Of a stretch of 64,000 nucleotides of DNA, positions 10,528 to 21,277 are shown in pieces. Numbering within the stretch: the stretch's first letter is position 1; each line of letters begins with the position of its first letter. A program made the position numbers and the translations under genes. The stretch is from Lactarius indigo (lineage: Eukaryota; Basidiomycota; Agaricomycetes; Russulales; Russulaceae): NCBI GenBank assembly GCA_025766275.1, contig JAFKAC010000044.1, forward strand, positions 62,001-126,000. Direction: 5' to 3'. The notes under the pieces are model-generated. The model saw only the letters and a program-made list of their open reading frames with translations, did no database searches and had not been told where the DNA came from.

Positions 10528-13500
10528 TGTCAAGGTACATGGCTTCAGCGAGTAGTAAGGCGGTTATAACCCTGCGGTTCGAGGACCTACACCATGTTCG
10601 CACAAGAGCTCATCGAGAACACGTTTAAGTTGTCATTTAACCGGTATGTGTCGTCTTTCCCTTCATACCTGCTGCTGGCCTCACATTTGCACCTCGAGCT
10701 CCTGTACCTCTTCCGGCAACCCTTCTCCCTCACCATCATGCTCTCAGAGCGACTACCATTTTGTAAACACCCCCGACACCCACACCGCCTTTTATTGCTG
10801 ATCTCCCGACGGTAAGCCGAGGTATTCCTCATACTCCTCATCAGGATATTCCCTCAGCAAATCGATCAACCCTCGTCAGGATGAGGGTGCTCCAAGTGAA
10901 AATTACGCGCTGGTGCGCCTCCGTTTCTCAACTTCCTTTACCTGCATGCTTATCATAGATCCTGGCGCGCACACACATACGTGCAGGTTCTGCGGAGATG
11001 TCGAATTTCTGTCCGGTGACTGGCAATGCCACGATGCCTTTTGGCGACATTGGTGGCGCGCCAACGTACGAGTCCTTATTTTCGTGTTGAAGCGCCTGAA
11101 CACTTATCGACCCACCTTGCTCGGCATTTCTACGCAGATGTGCGGCGTTAGTGAGCCTGTAAATGACATGCTCCCACACAGCGGCCGTTGCATACCCAAC
11201 GTTTTTGGTTCACACTGCCATGTTGTTGAGAGTAGGCCTTCTCGTGCGAGGTGGGACATTCGGCTTTCGGACTCCTTTCGTCGATGCAACGCGGTAAGCT
11301 CGACCTCCAAGGGAATGACGGGCCTCTGGGATCTAATTCTACCTCTTCCCGGGACTAGTAGAGCTCAGAACTCGACGTCTGATGGTCGAACGGCTTATTC
11401 GACAACCTCCTCATCAAGTACGATGGCTCCCCAATGTAGTACCGTTACCCTCTGTGTGGATTAGTAGAATCTGACCGATGTCTACAGGACCCTAAAGCCT
11501 TTCCGGTCCCGGAATTATCCATAGAACTGTAATAAGCGTCGCAGGTCCGAAGGTCATTCCGTTCCCAGGCAGCTGTAATCGCCTCAGTCTGTTGCGTATC
11601 TATAGTCTGTTGCGTATCTACCATCCAGTCTAAATGTTATCGGACAAACATTTGTACTTAAAGAGTAGGTAGACTGGTACGTCCCCGTTTTTTATGTCTG
11701 CTGACTCGCGCTGGTGGTTATCGGCGTGTTGAATGTTTCGCTTTAGCAATAGCATCGCCGGAAGTGATGACCGCAGTCACGGAGTTGAGGATGTTTGAAG
11801 ACCGTCCTGCCCTCTCAAGGTGTCACGGTATATTTAGGGACTGTAAGTGGACTTGTTGCATTCCTTGCGTTGTACGAAGTCGACTTACGATGGTACGGCA
11901 ATCTTGCGACGACCTCCCCCGAGTCAGCAAAGGTTGATAAAATGGAGTTAACAACCGGCCGACGTCGAGCCCTGTCCACCAATCGTTTAAAATCTAGAGT
12001 CGTCACCCACCTCTGAGTTTTTCTGACTACATAAGCGCTGTATGCTGAATTGTGGAAGGAGCCATTTACCGAGCATCCTCCCGCTACATGTCATGGCGTG
12101 TGCATTTCCCGGCCTCATTTCCCGGCTCGGCCCTGAAAAGAAAGAAACAGGCGCTCGGGGTCGTCGACGATATCAGATCAGATATCCGTTTCTCTCACCA
12201 CCTCGTTCTTGAAGCCATGGTTCGTCATCTACGTGCCTACCTCAGGCTCCTGATATACCTGTCTCTTTTGAGAACTACGCCCTGACCCTGCGCTCAATCA
12301 TATGACCCATCCACTAACTAGAAATGTGACAAACTTGGGAGCTTTGTATCCGCAATTTAGTGAGCGAAGAACAGCACGGTTTAATTGGGCAGTACGACTG
12401 TTCGTTGCAGTAGCTGCAGTATAGACCATATGGCGACCAAATAAATTTGTTTTTTCCCACCTTCTGAAATTGGCTGACGCGTGACGCCCGCCTGGAAAGA
12501 CGAAGTCTGTCTCGGTTGAGGATGCGTACTGCAGTAATACGCGCTCAGTATTCAGACTTACAGACTTAGGGCTCACGACAATACGAACAAGACCAAAGCG
12601 ATGGAACACAGGTCCTTCTTGTTGAAGTGAGTCTAAAAATATACGTTATCGATTGATTTCTTCTGTGTCCACGAGGACTGCGTGCAAACCAGCGCAAGTC
12701 CTCATTAAGGCCTCATTACTTACATTTTCGGCTCGTTATTCTTGCGTGTACGGATGCCGGACCGTGTGTCCCGGATCCTCTCCCGGTCGTACTCGGCCGC
12801 GGATTCACTATACCGTCGCTCTGCGGAAGCAGAGCATAAAACTTCCTGTTATACAGTTTATATTCCTTACAGTTATATAAGTCTCTACTTCCTCCCAGTA
12901 GTACCTCAGCTTTTGCCCTGTTAGTGTGCGCATTCGCTGAGGTAAGATCTTCGTATGATACTTTGTATTCGCCTGTGCTTACGCGCTCTGTAGCCCTTTT
13001 GTCTTCTCGTGCAGGTGAATAAATTACCGAGCTTTTGCCCTGTTAGTGTGCACATTCGCTGAGCCCTTTTGTCTTCTCGTGCAGACATTGTCCGCGCACA
13101 CGTCGGTCTTTACCAATTTATTCACGATCTATTTTATTCGAGCGTCCATACCTCGTAAAACTTCTCCTATGTATAAGATGCGTGACGACAGAGTCGGCAA
13201 AGCGAGGAAATGGAATAGGCGAATATGTCCAAGCAAGACCAATATCACGAGGCACGAGGGCTGGACATGATTCTGCAGGAAGGTGATAGGCTCCACCAGT
13301 CGAGTCACTGGTGTATCCGCCTTTCCCTCCTCCCACGTTTGTGTTTCCGCAGACCCATGATAGCGACCCCACCAGGCTTGCCATGCCAGGGACAGGTAGT
13401 ACGGCGCCACGTTACCAATGTCCCCTCCATGCGCCGAACCTAGCCTATGACTACGCGTAATTTGACTTTCTCCATAGCAGAGCCTGCAGTACCCGCAGCG

Positions 13501-14382
13501 GCGTTTGCAGTGGAAAGTCTGCGCATTGGAGCAGCCGGGCCTCCTCTGTGAGCTGGATTAGGCGACGTAGAGAAGTTGGGGTGGTGATGGACGCTGAGGT
13601 CGCTAATGGCCAGTTGTACCACCGCGTCGGGCGATAACGGTGACAGACCCCTCTGCGGATGCTCCTTCACGCAGACAAGGAGGCATGGTATAACTCCACC
13701 TCCGAGGTGACGGGAGCCAAGAACAAGGCAGATCTTGTCAAGGGTCATATGTGTCTCTTTACCTGACCAAGATAACGTCCCTATAAAGTCACACTTCGTC
13801 GTACTAATATGGTGGCACCTCAGATCGCGCAAAAGGAGGCAGAGAAGCCGAACGTAGTCTCTGTATGTCCAACATAATAGTACTCACCGCATCGTTCTGC
13901 GTCTGGCTTTCTCTAACTGCTGGAAGGAAGACTCAGCTCTCAGATACGCGACGAACAGGCAGAGCATTCGAGGGGGGCACAGGAGCAGGACGCTGACATT
14001 AAGGCCGTGGTGGAAGAACAATGGACTCTGGCAGAAGCCTCGTCATGAAGCACCGCAAGGAACCTGATAAGACAGTCGAAGCCACAACGGCCAAAGCGCA
14101 AGAATCTGCACACATACACATTTCCATGGCAGAAATACCAGGCTGACATCGAGAAATTCGTCGAAGATGGCTGGCTAGAAGGTACGTTGAAACTGAGGCT
14201 GAGGGATACGCAACTCGTCTGGGTGAAAACAAGGTCAAGAAGCCCGAGGTGCAGATCGAGGGATGGAGAAGGCCAGGACCAATGGCCAGGACCGTGTCAG
14301 GACTCAGCAGACGTGATGACGTCATCGCCATCGTGTTTAGATCACGCGTCGCTTCTTCCTCTCCCTTTACAGTAAGGAAACA
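10528..14382. other. 3.9-kb region without recognisable genes
   Basis: Both strands are broken into short frames. A minus-strand frame of 130 codons (13440-13832) and one of 93 codons (13129-13410) have no recognisable motif. Around 13946-14040 a plus-strand frame reads ADIKAVVEEQWTLAEAS and then stops; it could be coding debris. A tandem duplication of CTGTTGCGTATCTA lies near 11590-11620. Confidence 0.5.
12909..13084 (+). repeat. Imperfect local direct duplication
   Basis: GCTTTTGCCCTGTTAGTGTG followed by an ATTCGCTGAG segment occurs at about 12911-12941 and about 13033-13063. In both copies it is followed by AGCCCTTTTGTCTTCTCGTG (about 12991 and about 13062). The first copy carries about 50 extra bases between the two parts. 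No gene is associated. Confidence 0.7.
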
Positions 14383-14513
14383 AAAGGCGCCATAGCGCAA
14401 ATGGTGGCTTCTACAAAGGTAACCCCGCAACAACCCGCACCGTATCCACAATCATCAAGAGAACCAATTAATCTGCGCTTCACTCTATTTACAAGTTCTC
14501 GAACTTCGTCATG
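14383..14513 (-). pseudogene. 3' flank of the 361-aa gene's pseudocopy, left of the MULE
   Basis: This 131-bp stretch is nearly identical to 28096-28223, just downstream of the intact gene at 28248-29388. Continuing across the MULE to 19788, the homology resumes without loss, so this is the other half of the target gene's 3' region, split by the transposon. Confidence 0.85.
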
Positions 14514-14523
14514 GACAGTGAAA
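14514..14523 (+). repeat. MULE target-site duplication, left copy
   Basis: GACAGTGAAA, identical to 19778-19787; present only once in the unoccupied paralogous site at 28224-28233. Confidence 0.85.
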
Positions 14524-14530
14524 GTCTTTG

Positions 14531-14561
14531 ACTTTTCGCATACATCCCACGGTCCGGTCCG
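14531..14561 (+). repeat. Left terminal inverted repeat core of the MULE
   Basis: 31 bp, perfect reverse complement of 19739-19769; it starts ACTTTTCGCATAC and ends GGTCCGGTCCG. Confidence 0.9.
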
Positions 14562-14802
14562 CTTTTGCCGTTTCTCCGCAACTCAGTTTCAAACTCCGCT
14601 TTTTTTCGAACTTTCTTTCCTCTTTCATATTTTATTTTCACAGTAAATACTATAATAGAAACTAGTGTAAAATACATGATATAAAATAAAGGTAAATAGT
14701 GCGTAAATAGTGTGTAAATAGCGCGTGTCTGTGTATCGGTTTGGAGCGTGTGGTAGGGAGGGAAGGGAGGGACAAACAATACCCTCTCTCAATCCCCACA
14801 GA

Positions 14803-17104
14803 ATGCCAACTTTCGAAATTCCCACAGGCCCCGCCATTACTCAAACGAGCCTCGCTTACGACGGTCCCAGAGAAGAGGCGCGCCGCGCCAAACGTGCCCT
14901 TACAAAACCTCGAAGGGGAAGCATGGCATTTGACCGCGAGAACGGCGGGATGACGTTGGAATGGGCAAATGAGGAGGAATTCCTGGCTTGGCTTGCAGCC
15001 GAGGAATCGGAGAAGACAATAGAATTTCGTGTGAGTCAAACGTTCCAATCAGATTCATCAGACTGGCGGGAGCGTCGCATGCTTCGGTGCTCGCGCGAAT
15101 TCACGGGCGGGAAGCGGAATTACCAAAACAAGCACCAATGGGAAAGGAAGATCCCATCGAAGAAGACAGGCTGTCAATGCCGTCTTACTGTTAAGCGGTA
15201 CCCGCAAACAGACGTGATGCTCGGGAAGTATGAGGACCAGCACGATCACCCACTTGGCGACGATAATCTGCGATTCACCAGACTATCAGCCAAAATCAGG
15301 GACCTTGTCATGGACATGGTCCACACCGGCATTGATTCTAAGATAGTGGTGAGTCACAAACGAATTTGTTTTTTTTTTGCCGAGCTGACTATAATTCAGC
15401 TAAAACGCGTACGTGAATCCTGCAAGTGGACCGATCGCGATTACTACATAACAATGCGTGACATTAGCCGTTACCGTCGGATTGTGGAGGACGTGGAAAT
15501 CCGCCTTGACGATAATGACGCGATCTCGCTTCGCCTTTGGGTCCTCCGGCTTCAGGACAGTGGTGCTGAGTGTGTCTTGAAGGACCGGAAAGATCCCCCT
15601 CCCCCTGAATCTGGATTATCCCCAGATTCTTTTGTCCTATGTATCCAGACCAAATTCCAGTTGGACCGCTTTCGCGTGCTTGGCAGCAATTTTGTGTCTA
15701 TTGATGCAACCCACAACACCACTCAATATGCAGGGCTCCAGCTGTTTACCCTGCTTGTGAGAGATCTGTGGGGGCAGGGTACGCTTTTTGGCATTTTCTG
15801 TTTATGGACTGTATTCAATTCCGCTTGACAGGCGTCCCTGTCGCTTGGATGTTGTCGTCAAACGGGACGGAAGCGACAATCAAATATTTTCTTGAATTTG
15901 TAAAAGTGCGGAGCCCGGATGTGTCACCCGCGATTATTATGACCGACCGCGACAAAGCGCAAATGAATGCGATCTTGGCCGCGTACCCGGGGGCCACGGT
16001 GCTACTGTGCTGGTGGCACGTGCTCCGCGCTATCCGGATGTACTTGTGCACGGAAGAATTCCCGGAACTTTGGGAACGCATCCGCGCGTGGGTCAGAACA
16101 TCCGATCAAATTGAATTTGATTCTTGGTGGGAAGAGATGCAAACCAGTGATTCGGTCCCTCAAAGCCTTGTAAAATATCTCAAGGCGAATTGGATGGGTA
16201 TTGTACCACTTTGGTCAGGGACATACAGGAAAGATCGGCCGATCTTCCAAGAGGGCGACACAAACATGCTAATCGAATCGTAAGTAGGCTTATCGCTCCA
16301 AGGGATAAGAGGGATCGCTCAAATCTATGTTTATCTAGCTACCATCATGTACTCAAATCAATGTGGCTTGAGGGGAAGCGAAATCAGCGCGCCGATCATC
16401 TCGTCCACACGCTCGTAATCGATATGCTCCCGCACTACCAGGCCCGCCATGACGGCCAAGAGGTTGGTTTCAGTGGTTCAAACCTGGCCGAGAAGCGTCG
16501 CAAAGAAATTCTTACTAGAACCCCGGAAATAAACGCCGACTCCATCCGCGGCCTAGGCGACGATCGCTATTCTGTGCAATCGGCAGCGGATACGTCGCGT
16601 AACTATCTAGTTAAGCTTAGCGAACGGTCTTGTGACTGTCCGGACTGGCCCAGGGTCCGGCTGTGCAAACACGTCACTGCGGTCGCCCATTTTTTTGGAG
16701 ACGGCGATCAGCTGGTGGAGCTGGCAGCAGGCGACGGCGCAGCCCCTAAGACAGCGCAGCCGGTTGAATCAGAGTGCTCAGCGGATGCGCGCAGCGATGC
16801 GACAATTTTGGAGAATGTAATCACTGTCTCCAAAGAATTTCTAAGCGATGGTGCGCCCAAGTCTCCGGGCACTGTCCGGAGTCTTCACAGCGTTCAGGAA
16901 CACCTGACTGCTGTTGTCAGAAACTCACACTCTTCGGAAAGCCCACTCCCAGACAAAGAAGACATCCCGCCGAATCAACACACGTGGACCGAGACCGCCC
17001 AGCGAATGGGAGTACAGCGGCGGAAGAAGAGACCTCGCACTACCACCACATCCTCCCCAGAACCCTCGGCGACAGAACGCATTGGGGATCTCAATCGCAA
17101 ATGA
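14803..17104 (+). CDS. MULE-domain transposase with SWIM zinc finger, 712 aa
   Basis: Exons 14803-15348, 15400-15778, 15832-16279 and 16339-17104 (2139 nt, in frame); introns of 51-59 nt end in AG. ATG 14803 (MPTFEIPTG) is the first ATG in frame. Residues about 60-145 form a FAR1/WRKY-GCM1-like Cys-His DNA-binding region (MLRCSREF, KTGCQCRLTV, EDQHDHPL). The MULE catalytic core follows: first Asp in VSIDATHNTTQ, second Asp in IIMTDRDKAQMNA with CWWHVLRAI behind it, and Glu in NMLIESYHHVLKSMWLEG, whose Ser codon spans intron 3. A SWIM finger (CDCPDWPRVRLCKH) is near residue 560. All catalytic residues are present, so the enzyme may be active. The ORF ends at TGA 17102, but the same frame stays open for 175 more codons. 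Confidence 0.9.
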
Positions 17105-17632
17105 CAACGCGTGAAGATCACGGATCCCTACAGTGGCGGGGTCAACTCTGGCAAACGCGCTGCCCCCGACGCGCAAACTGCTGCCCAAAATGCCCGAGCA
17201 CAAGCACGCGCACGCGCTGCAGCCAATGGTGTGGGGCCTTCTCTCTCACAGCCCCAGGAACACGGCCACGGCTGCACGACCCCAGCCCCAGCTGTCCCCC
17301 CGTCACTCACCCCCTTCCAATCGTACCCGCCTTCTTCAGCGGTTCCCCCACCTGCCTTGGCGCCTCGCGCATGGTACACAGCGCAAAACGGCGGAGCATA
17401 CGCGTCCGCCAGTCCCAGTGCACCGGGAAACTCTCTCCTGCAATCCTTTGAACCACAGCACGCGCACAGAGGTACCCTAGCCCCATCCGCACCCCTGGCA
17501 TCCTCGAGCCCGTGGTACCCTGTTCGCTCGGCTTACCCCCCCGGGATGTATATGCAGACCCCGTATCAAGTACCATACCCCGTATACTGGCCCTATGGCC
17601 ATTTCCAAACCCCCCAACCTCGCTCCCAATAG
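17105..17632 (+). other. In-frame Pro/Ala-rich extension of the transposase beyond its TGA
   Basis: Directly after the TGA at 17102-17104 the same frame runs open for 175 codons to the TAG at 17630. It is rich in Ala, Pro, Ser and Tyr (ITDPYSGGVNSGKRAAPDA, later YPPGMYMQTPYQVPYPVYW). No good GT donor precedes the TGA, so an intron removing the stop is not evident. It may be the lost C-terminal tail of the transposase, a tail reached by readthrough, or the 5' part of a second ORF without its own ATG. Confidence 0.5.
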
Positions 17633-17837
17633 AATACGTAAATCCACTGTATTAGATACCCGGGAATAGATGTTTTGTCCTCCAAACCGTGTGCTCGCTT
17701 CGTTTCCCCTCCTCACTTGTTGGGATGTCGCCCCTTCTCCCGCGCCGCCTTCCACTACTCACGTTTGCGACACTTTACCCCCTCAACCAGCCTGTGTTCC
17801 CCACCGCACTCGTCCCCGCTCTACATCTTACATGTCA

Positions 17838-17952
17838 AGGTGCGTTTCCCTGCTAAGGGACCATCCGGACATCGTCTATTTATTTCTGCTTTCATGCTTG
17901 CTTTGAAGGTAATCTGTGACGACACCTACTCGAACAAGTCTTGCTGTATCGT
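17838..17952 (+). pseudogene. Captured cyclin-box exon fragment, copy 1
   Basis: Open frame reading GPSGHRLFISAFMLA then LKVICDDTYSNKSCCIV. From memory, this is the first half of the cyclin box of basidiomycete PCL/CLG1-type cyclins (GSSGHRLFISAFMIASK, CDDTYSNKSW). Preceding AAG|GTGCG and following sequence are not cyclin. It lies inside the MULE. Confidence 0.75.
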
Positions 17953-18636
17953 CCTTCACCTTTCTGTCGCCTTCTCGCAACATCTCAAGGTATGTTTCCC
18001 GTCTTCGTCTTTCTATCATATTAGCGCTCACCCTTTCGTGACCTTTACAGCCTCTATATCTTGCAACGTCTCAAGGCGTGCTTCATGAGGCCTCGGGCGC
18101 TGGGCCCGCGCTCTCGTGTTACCCCGGCGTCGCACCAGCACATACATCCCCGTCGACTTCATGCTCTTCCCATTCATTCCTTTCACCATCGCTTCGCTCG
18201 TAGAACGCCTCTGCCACGCCGTCTTGGCTATATTTTGTTTCGCCCCTCACTCGTACTTTACGCCCCGATCCCGCGTTTCGTCTCCATTTTCGATCGCCTC
18301 ATGTCGCCTCGTGTCGCTCATGCCCCCATTTCTTTCATCCTATTTCACCACCTTACTCCTACCTATTCTAAGCATTAGGATACGGTTCTCGTGTACTTAA
18401 AAGGTGAACTCTCCACTGCTGAATATCATTGTTTTTTCTCCCTTTCTTCTCGTCTTCTCTCGCCCTCTCGCTTCTAGCTACTTGTCCCAGCCCGTTCGAA
18501 CTCCCATTGGCGCTCGCAAACGCGGTCCTGCGGAATCGCTCTCCCCGCCTTCGAACTCACCGGACTCTTACGCCTTACGTCCTTACACCGCTACCTTTAC
18601 TGTTGTCACCTTTGAGCCCTCTACCTCTTGCATCTT

Positions 18637-18745
18637 AAGGTGCGTCTCCCTACTTAGGGATCATCCGGACATCGCCTATTTATTTCTACACTCACGCTTG
18701 CTTCGAAGATAATCCACGACGACTCGAACAAGTCCTACTGTATCG
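18637..18745 (+). pseudogene. Captured cyclin-box exon fragment, copy 2
   Basis: Same segment as copy 1 with a TAG (CCTACTTAGGGA) and a 6-base loss in the DDTYSNK part; it reads SGHRLFIS, LASKIIHDDSNKS. Confidence 0.75.
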
Positions 18746-18951
18746 AGGGTTCGCTCCTTTACCTTTCCGTCACTTCCGCGACTCTATTCACAACGTCTCA
18801 AGGTGCGCTTCATCCGCCGTCGTTTTTCCACCGCCCTTGCGCCTCTACCACTTGCAGCGTTGGTGCTCACCCTTCCGTCACATTAGAAGCATTCTTTTGC
18901 CGCTTCACCCGCCTTCGCCCTTCCATCACCTTTGCCCCCTCTACTTCTCTT

Positions 18952-19070
18952 AAGGTGCGTCCCCCCGCTAAGGGACCATCCGGACATCGCCTATTTATTT
19001 CTTCCTTCATAGACTTGCTTCGAAGATAATCTACGACGACACATACTCGAACAAGTCTTGCTGTATCGTG
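18952..19070 (+). pseudogene. Captured cyclin-box exon fragment, copy 3
   Basis: Reads PAKGPSGHRLFIS, then a small insertion (near 19010) shifts the frame. The DNA similarity continues through ACTCGAACAAGTCTTGCTG. Confidence 0.75.
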
Positions 19071-19117
19071 GGCTCGCTCTTTCCACCCTTTCGTCACCTT
19101 TGCCCTCTACCTCTCTT

Positions 19118-19377
19118 AAGGTGCGTCTCCCCGCTAAGGGATCATCCGGTCATCGTCTAATTACTTCTGCCTTTACGTTTGCTTCCAAGATTGTTTGCGG
19201 CGACGTACTCGAACAAGTCTTGGTGTATTGTGGATCAAGGGGTGTTCTCTCTGGGAGGTCAACCACATGGAGCGCAAGATGTGCTCCTATCTGGAGGGGC
19301 AGCTGAACCTCGACTCTTCGATCCTACGCGACTTGGGGAGTCGCGTTCGCCACGATTTCCTGGTGGACCATAACTAA
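19118..19377 (+). pseudogene. Captured cyclin-box exon fragment, copy 4 (longest)
   Basis: Starts like the others (PAKGSSGHR) and continues further into the cyclin box: SNKSWCIVDQGVF, EVNHMERKMCSYLEGQLNL, RDLGSRVRHDF. Family members read INQMEREMC-YL-W-L-VD at this place. Two small indels break the frame between these pieces. The stretch shared with copies 2-3 begins upstream with TCACCTTTGCCC, so the copies arose by duplication inside the element. Confidence 0.8.
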
Positions 19378-19738
19378 CGGTACGTCTATTCTCCATCTAC
19401 CCCCCATCTCTTTGTGCTTACATTTGGTCATCGTCCGCCCACGTCGCCACGTGCCTTGTCATCACCGACCATCCCGCCATCGTCCACAACGACGATCCCA
19501 CCGCCTGCGTCGCCTGCCACGTCCCCGTCTTCCCTAGTCATTTTTCACGCGATCACTCTCTCGTTAATGTGTCCTTATTAGTAAGAAATACACATTGATG
19601 ATTCGCTAAGATAGTCTAGCTGAAATTTAAGGGGTATTATTTAATCAAATCTATTAGTCAATAGTTGTTTAACTTGCTGCTCGAATCAGCAATAAAAAAG
19701 TCTTTTGAGCGGAGTCTGAACTTTCGGCCGGTTCCGAT

Positions 19739-19769
19739 CGGACCGGACCGTGGGATGTATGCGAAAAGT
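19739..19769 (-). repeat. Right terminal inverted repeat core of the MULE
   Basis: 31 bp, inverted partner of 14531-14561. Confidence 0.9.
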
Positions 19770-19777
19770 ACACAACT

Positions 19778-19787
19778 GACAGTGAAA
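19778..19787 (+). repeat. MULE target-site duplication, right copy
   Basis: GACAGTGAAA. The duplication is 9 or 10 bp because the outermost G could be chance; this is the usual length for Mutator-like elements. Confidence 0.85.
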
Positions 19788-19801
19788 CGCATAATATATT
19801 A

Positions 19802-20890
19802 CTACTTTCTCGCTCCGCCACCTCCGCCTCCACTCGGCCCGCTCCCGCCAATAGGCGCCGGCCATCCGGGCAGTGAATATCGCGACTGCGACTGGTGCTG
19901 TCCGTTCAGAATAGCGACCTTCGCCGCTCGTATCTCCGCCAGGCGATCCGTATTCGCAGGCGGAAGCAGATACGGGAACGTGGCGAGCATCGACTCGAGC
20001 GCCGCGAGGCCCGCCGACGCTTGTGCCTGGACAGGAGAGGAGATGGGGGCAGAATTAGTTGAAATCGTGGGGGAGACATGGCCGTAATGGTAGGTGTGAT
20101 GAGCGACGGGGGTACCGCCGAGGGCTGACGTGGTGTGAGGAATTGGGATGTTTGCTGCAGCTGTGCCCTGGTTGATGTGCGCTGCGGCGTGCCTGAACTC
20201 CGTGGGGACACAGACGCCGACGGTACGGAGGACACTGGCGATGATAGGGACGTCTGTATATAAACTGTCGTCGAGCAAGGGTAAGAAGCGAGCGAGTGTT
20301 CGATAATGGTGGTACGTACCGCCTGTCGGCTGCCGCTTAGGAGGCGGGTCGACGACCGTCACCAGCTGCGCGTCCTTGCCGCTTCCAAGTTCAGCACCGC
20401 CTCACCTAGCCGTTGAGGAGATCGAGGGAGACGTAGTAGCCCATGTGCTCGTCCTTCCACGTCACGTCCTCCGTCTCCCTGCGCGCCGCCATCCGCAGTG
20501 CGACCGCCAGTCACGACTGTGACAGATTTTCATGGGACTCAAACATGAGCAGGACCGTCACCACAAGGACAATTGGCGCGATGGTCGCGAGCCCACGCGA
20601 AAAGTGTGTCGATGAGCAGCTTGTATGAGCGCTGCACACGCCTCTTCCACGTTGGGTCAAGTGGCGCGGAGTTCTTGAGGCATGTGGTCTGTTGTGCGGC
20701 CGTCGCAGTCGTGAACTTGATGATGGGACGTGAGTCGAGAGTCACCTGAAGCAACTGCGCATTCCAGTAGAAAGTGACGTCCCGACGGTCATTGAACTCA
20801 AGGGAGCGAAGGGGCATGGAAAACTCTTGGGCGAGCTCATGGATAATGATTCACCGTGGGGTCGGTGTTTCCGCTTCCATCTTCTTGGTG
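19802..20890 (-). pseudogene. Decayed duplicate of the 361-aa gene
   Basis: It aligns over its length with the intact gene at 28248-29388: MPLRSLEFNDRRD, PIIKFTTATAAQQT, SYKLLIDTLF, and the Gly-rich end GGSGPSGGGGGGARK just before the stop at about 19805. It has a deletion of about 30 bases after SYKLLIDTLF that shifts frame, a TGA in the first exon (after TPTP-R), and other indels. The MULE sits about 25 bp beyond its stop codon. Homology to the intact locus continues to about 21060. Confidence 0.85.
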
Positions 20891-21277
20891 TAATTGGGGG
20901 CTATGCCAAATTTCACTCGCTATTTTGGAAGAACGAAGAATGAGAAAATGTGCCAGTGGGCAGGACATAGCGCACCCGAAAGATCCCGTGCTCATCATTT
21001 TTTGATCCCAACGGACTCTATGCAGACGATCTTCTGGTTGAAGAAAATAGCTCGTACTGGTGATAAAGACCCTACATTAAGTTGCTGTGATTTATAAGAT
21101 GTTTTAGAGGGCCGTTAGTGATAGAGGACGCGAAGACGTACTGGACACCCATCCCTGCATTGCCGTGGGAAAAACCGCCATGCTGGTGGTTGCGGTCCAA
21201 GCAGCCCCGGGCCCCCTGTCCAACCTTTCTAGCAGATCGTCCGATCTGATTTACCCACGGCTCGGCTATACGACAAA
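20891..21277. other. Intergenic region between the pseudogene and the first F-box gene
   Basis: The first 170 bases match 29390-29550, the 5' flank of the intact 361-aa gene. The rest is probably the promoter region of the F-box gene; no element identified. Confidence 0.6.

Larger units (their letters stand above)
14524..19777 (+). mobile_element. Complete Mutator-like element (MULE), 5.25 kb
   Basis: The ends are inverted: 14531-14561 is a perfect 31-bp reverse complement of 19739-19769 (inner sequence ACTTTTCGCATACATCCCAC), with weaker similarity on either side. It is flanked by the 10-bp direct repeat GACAGTGAAA. Joining the two flanks recreates the sequence at 28180-28260 of the paralogous locus, so the boundaries are confirmed by an empty site. 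The left half encodes a MULE transposase; the right half is pyrimidine-rich and carries four fragments of a cyclin gene. Confidence 0.93.

Noticed and set aside
13129..13832. Minus-strand ORFs of 93 and 130 codons
   Set aside because: No recognisable domain, no consistent exon chain and no paralogue in the window to support coding.
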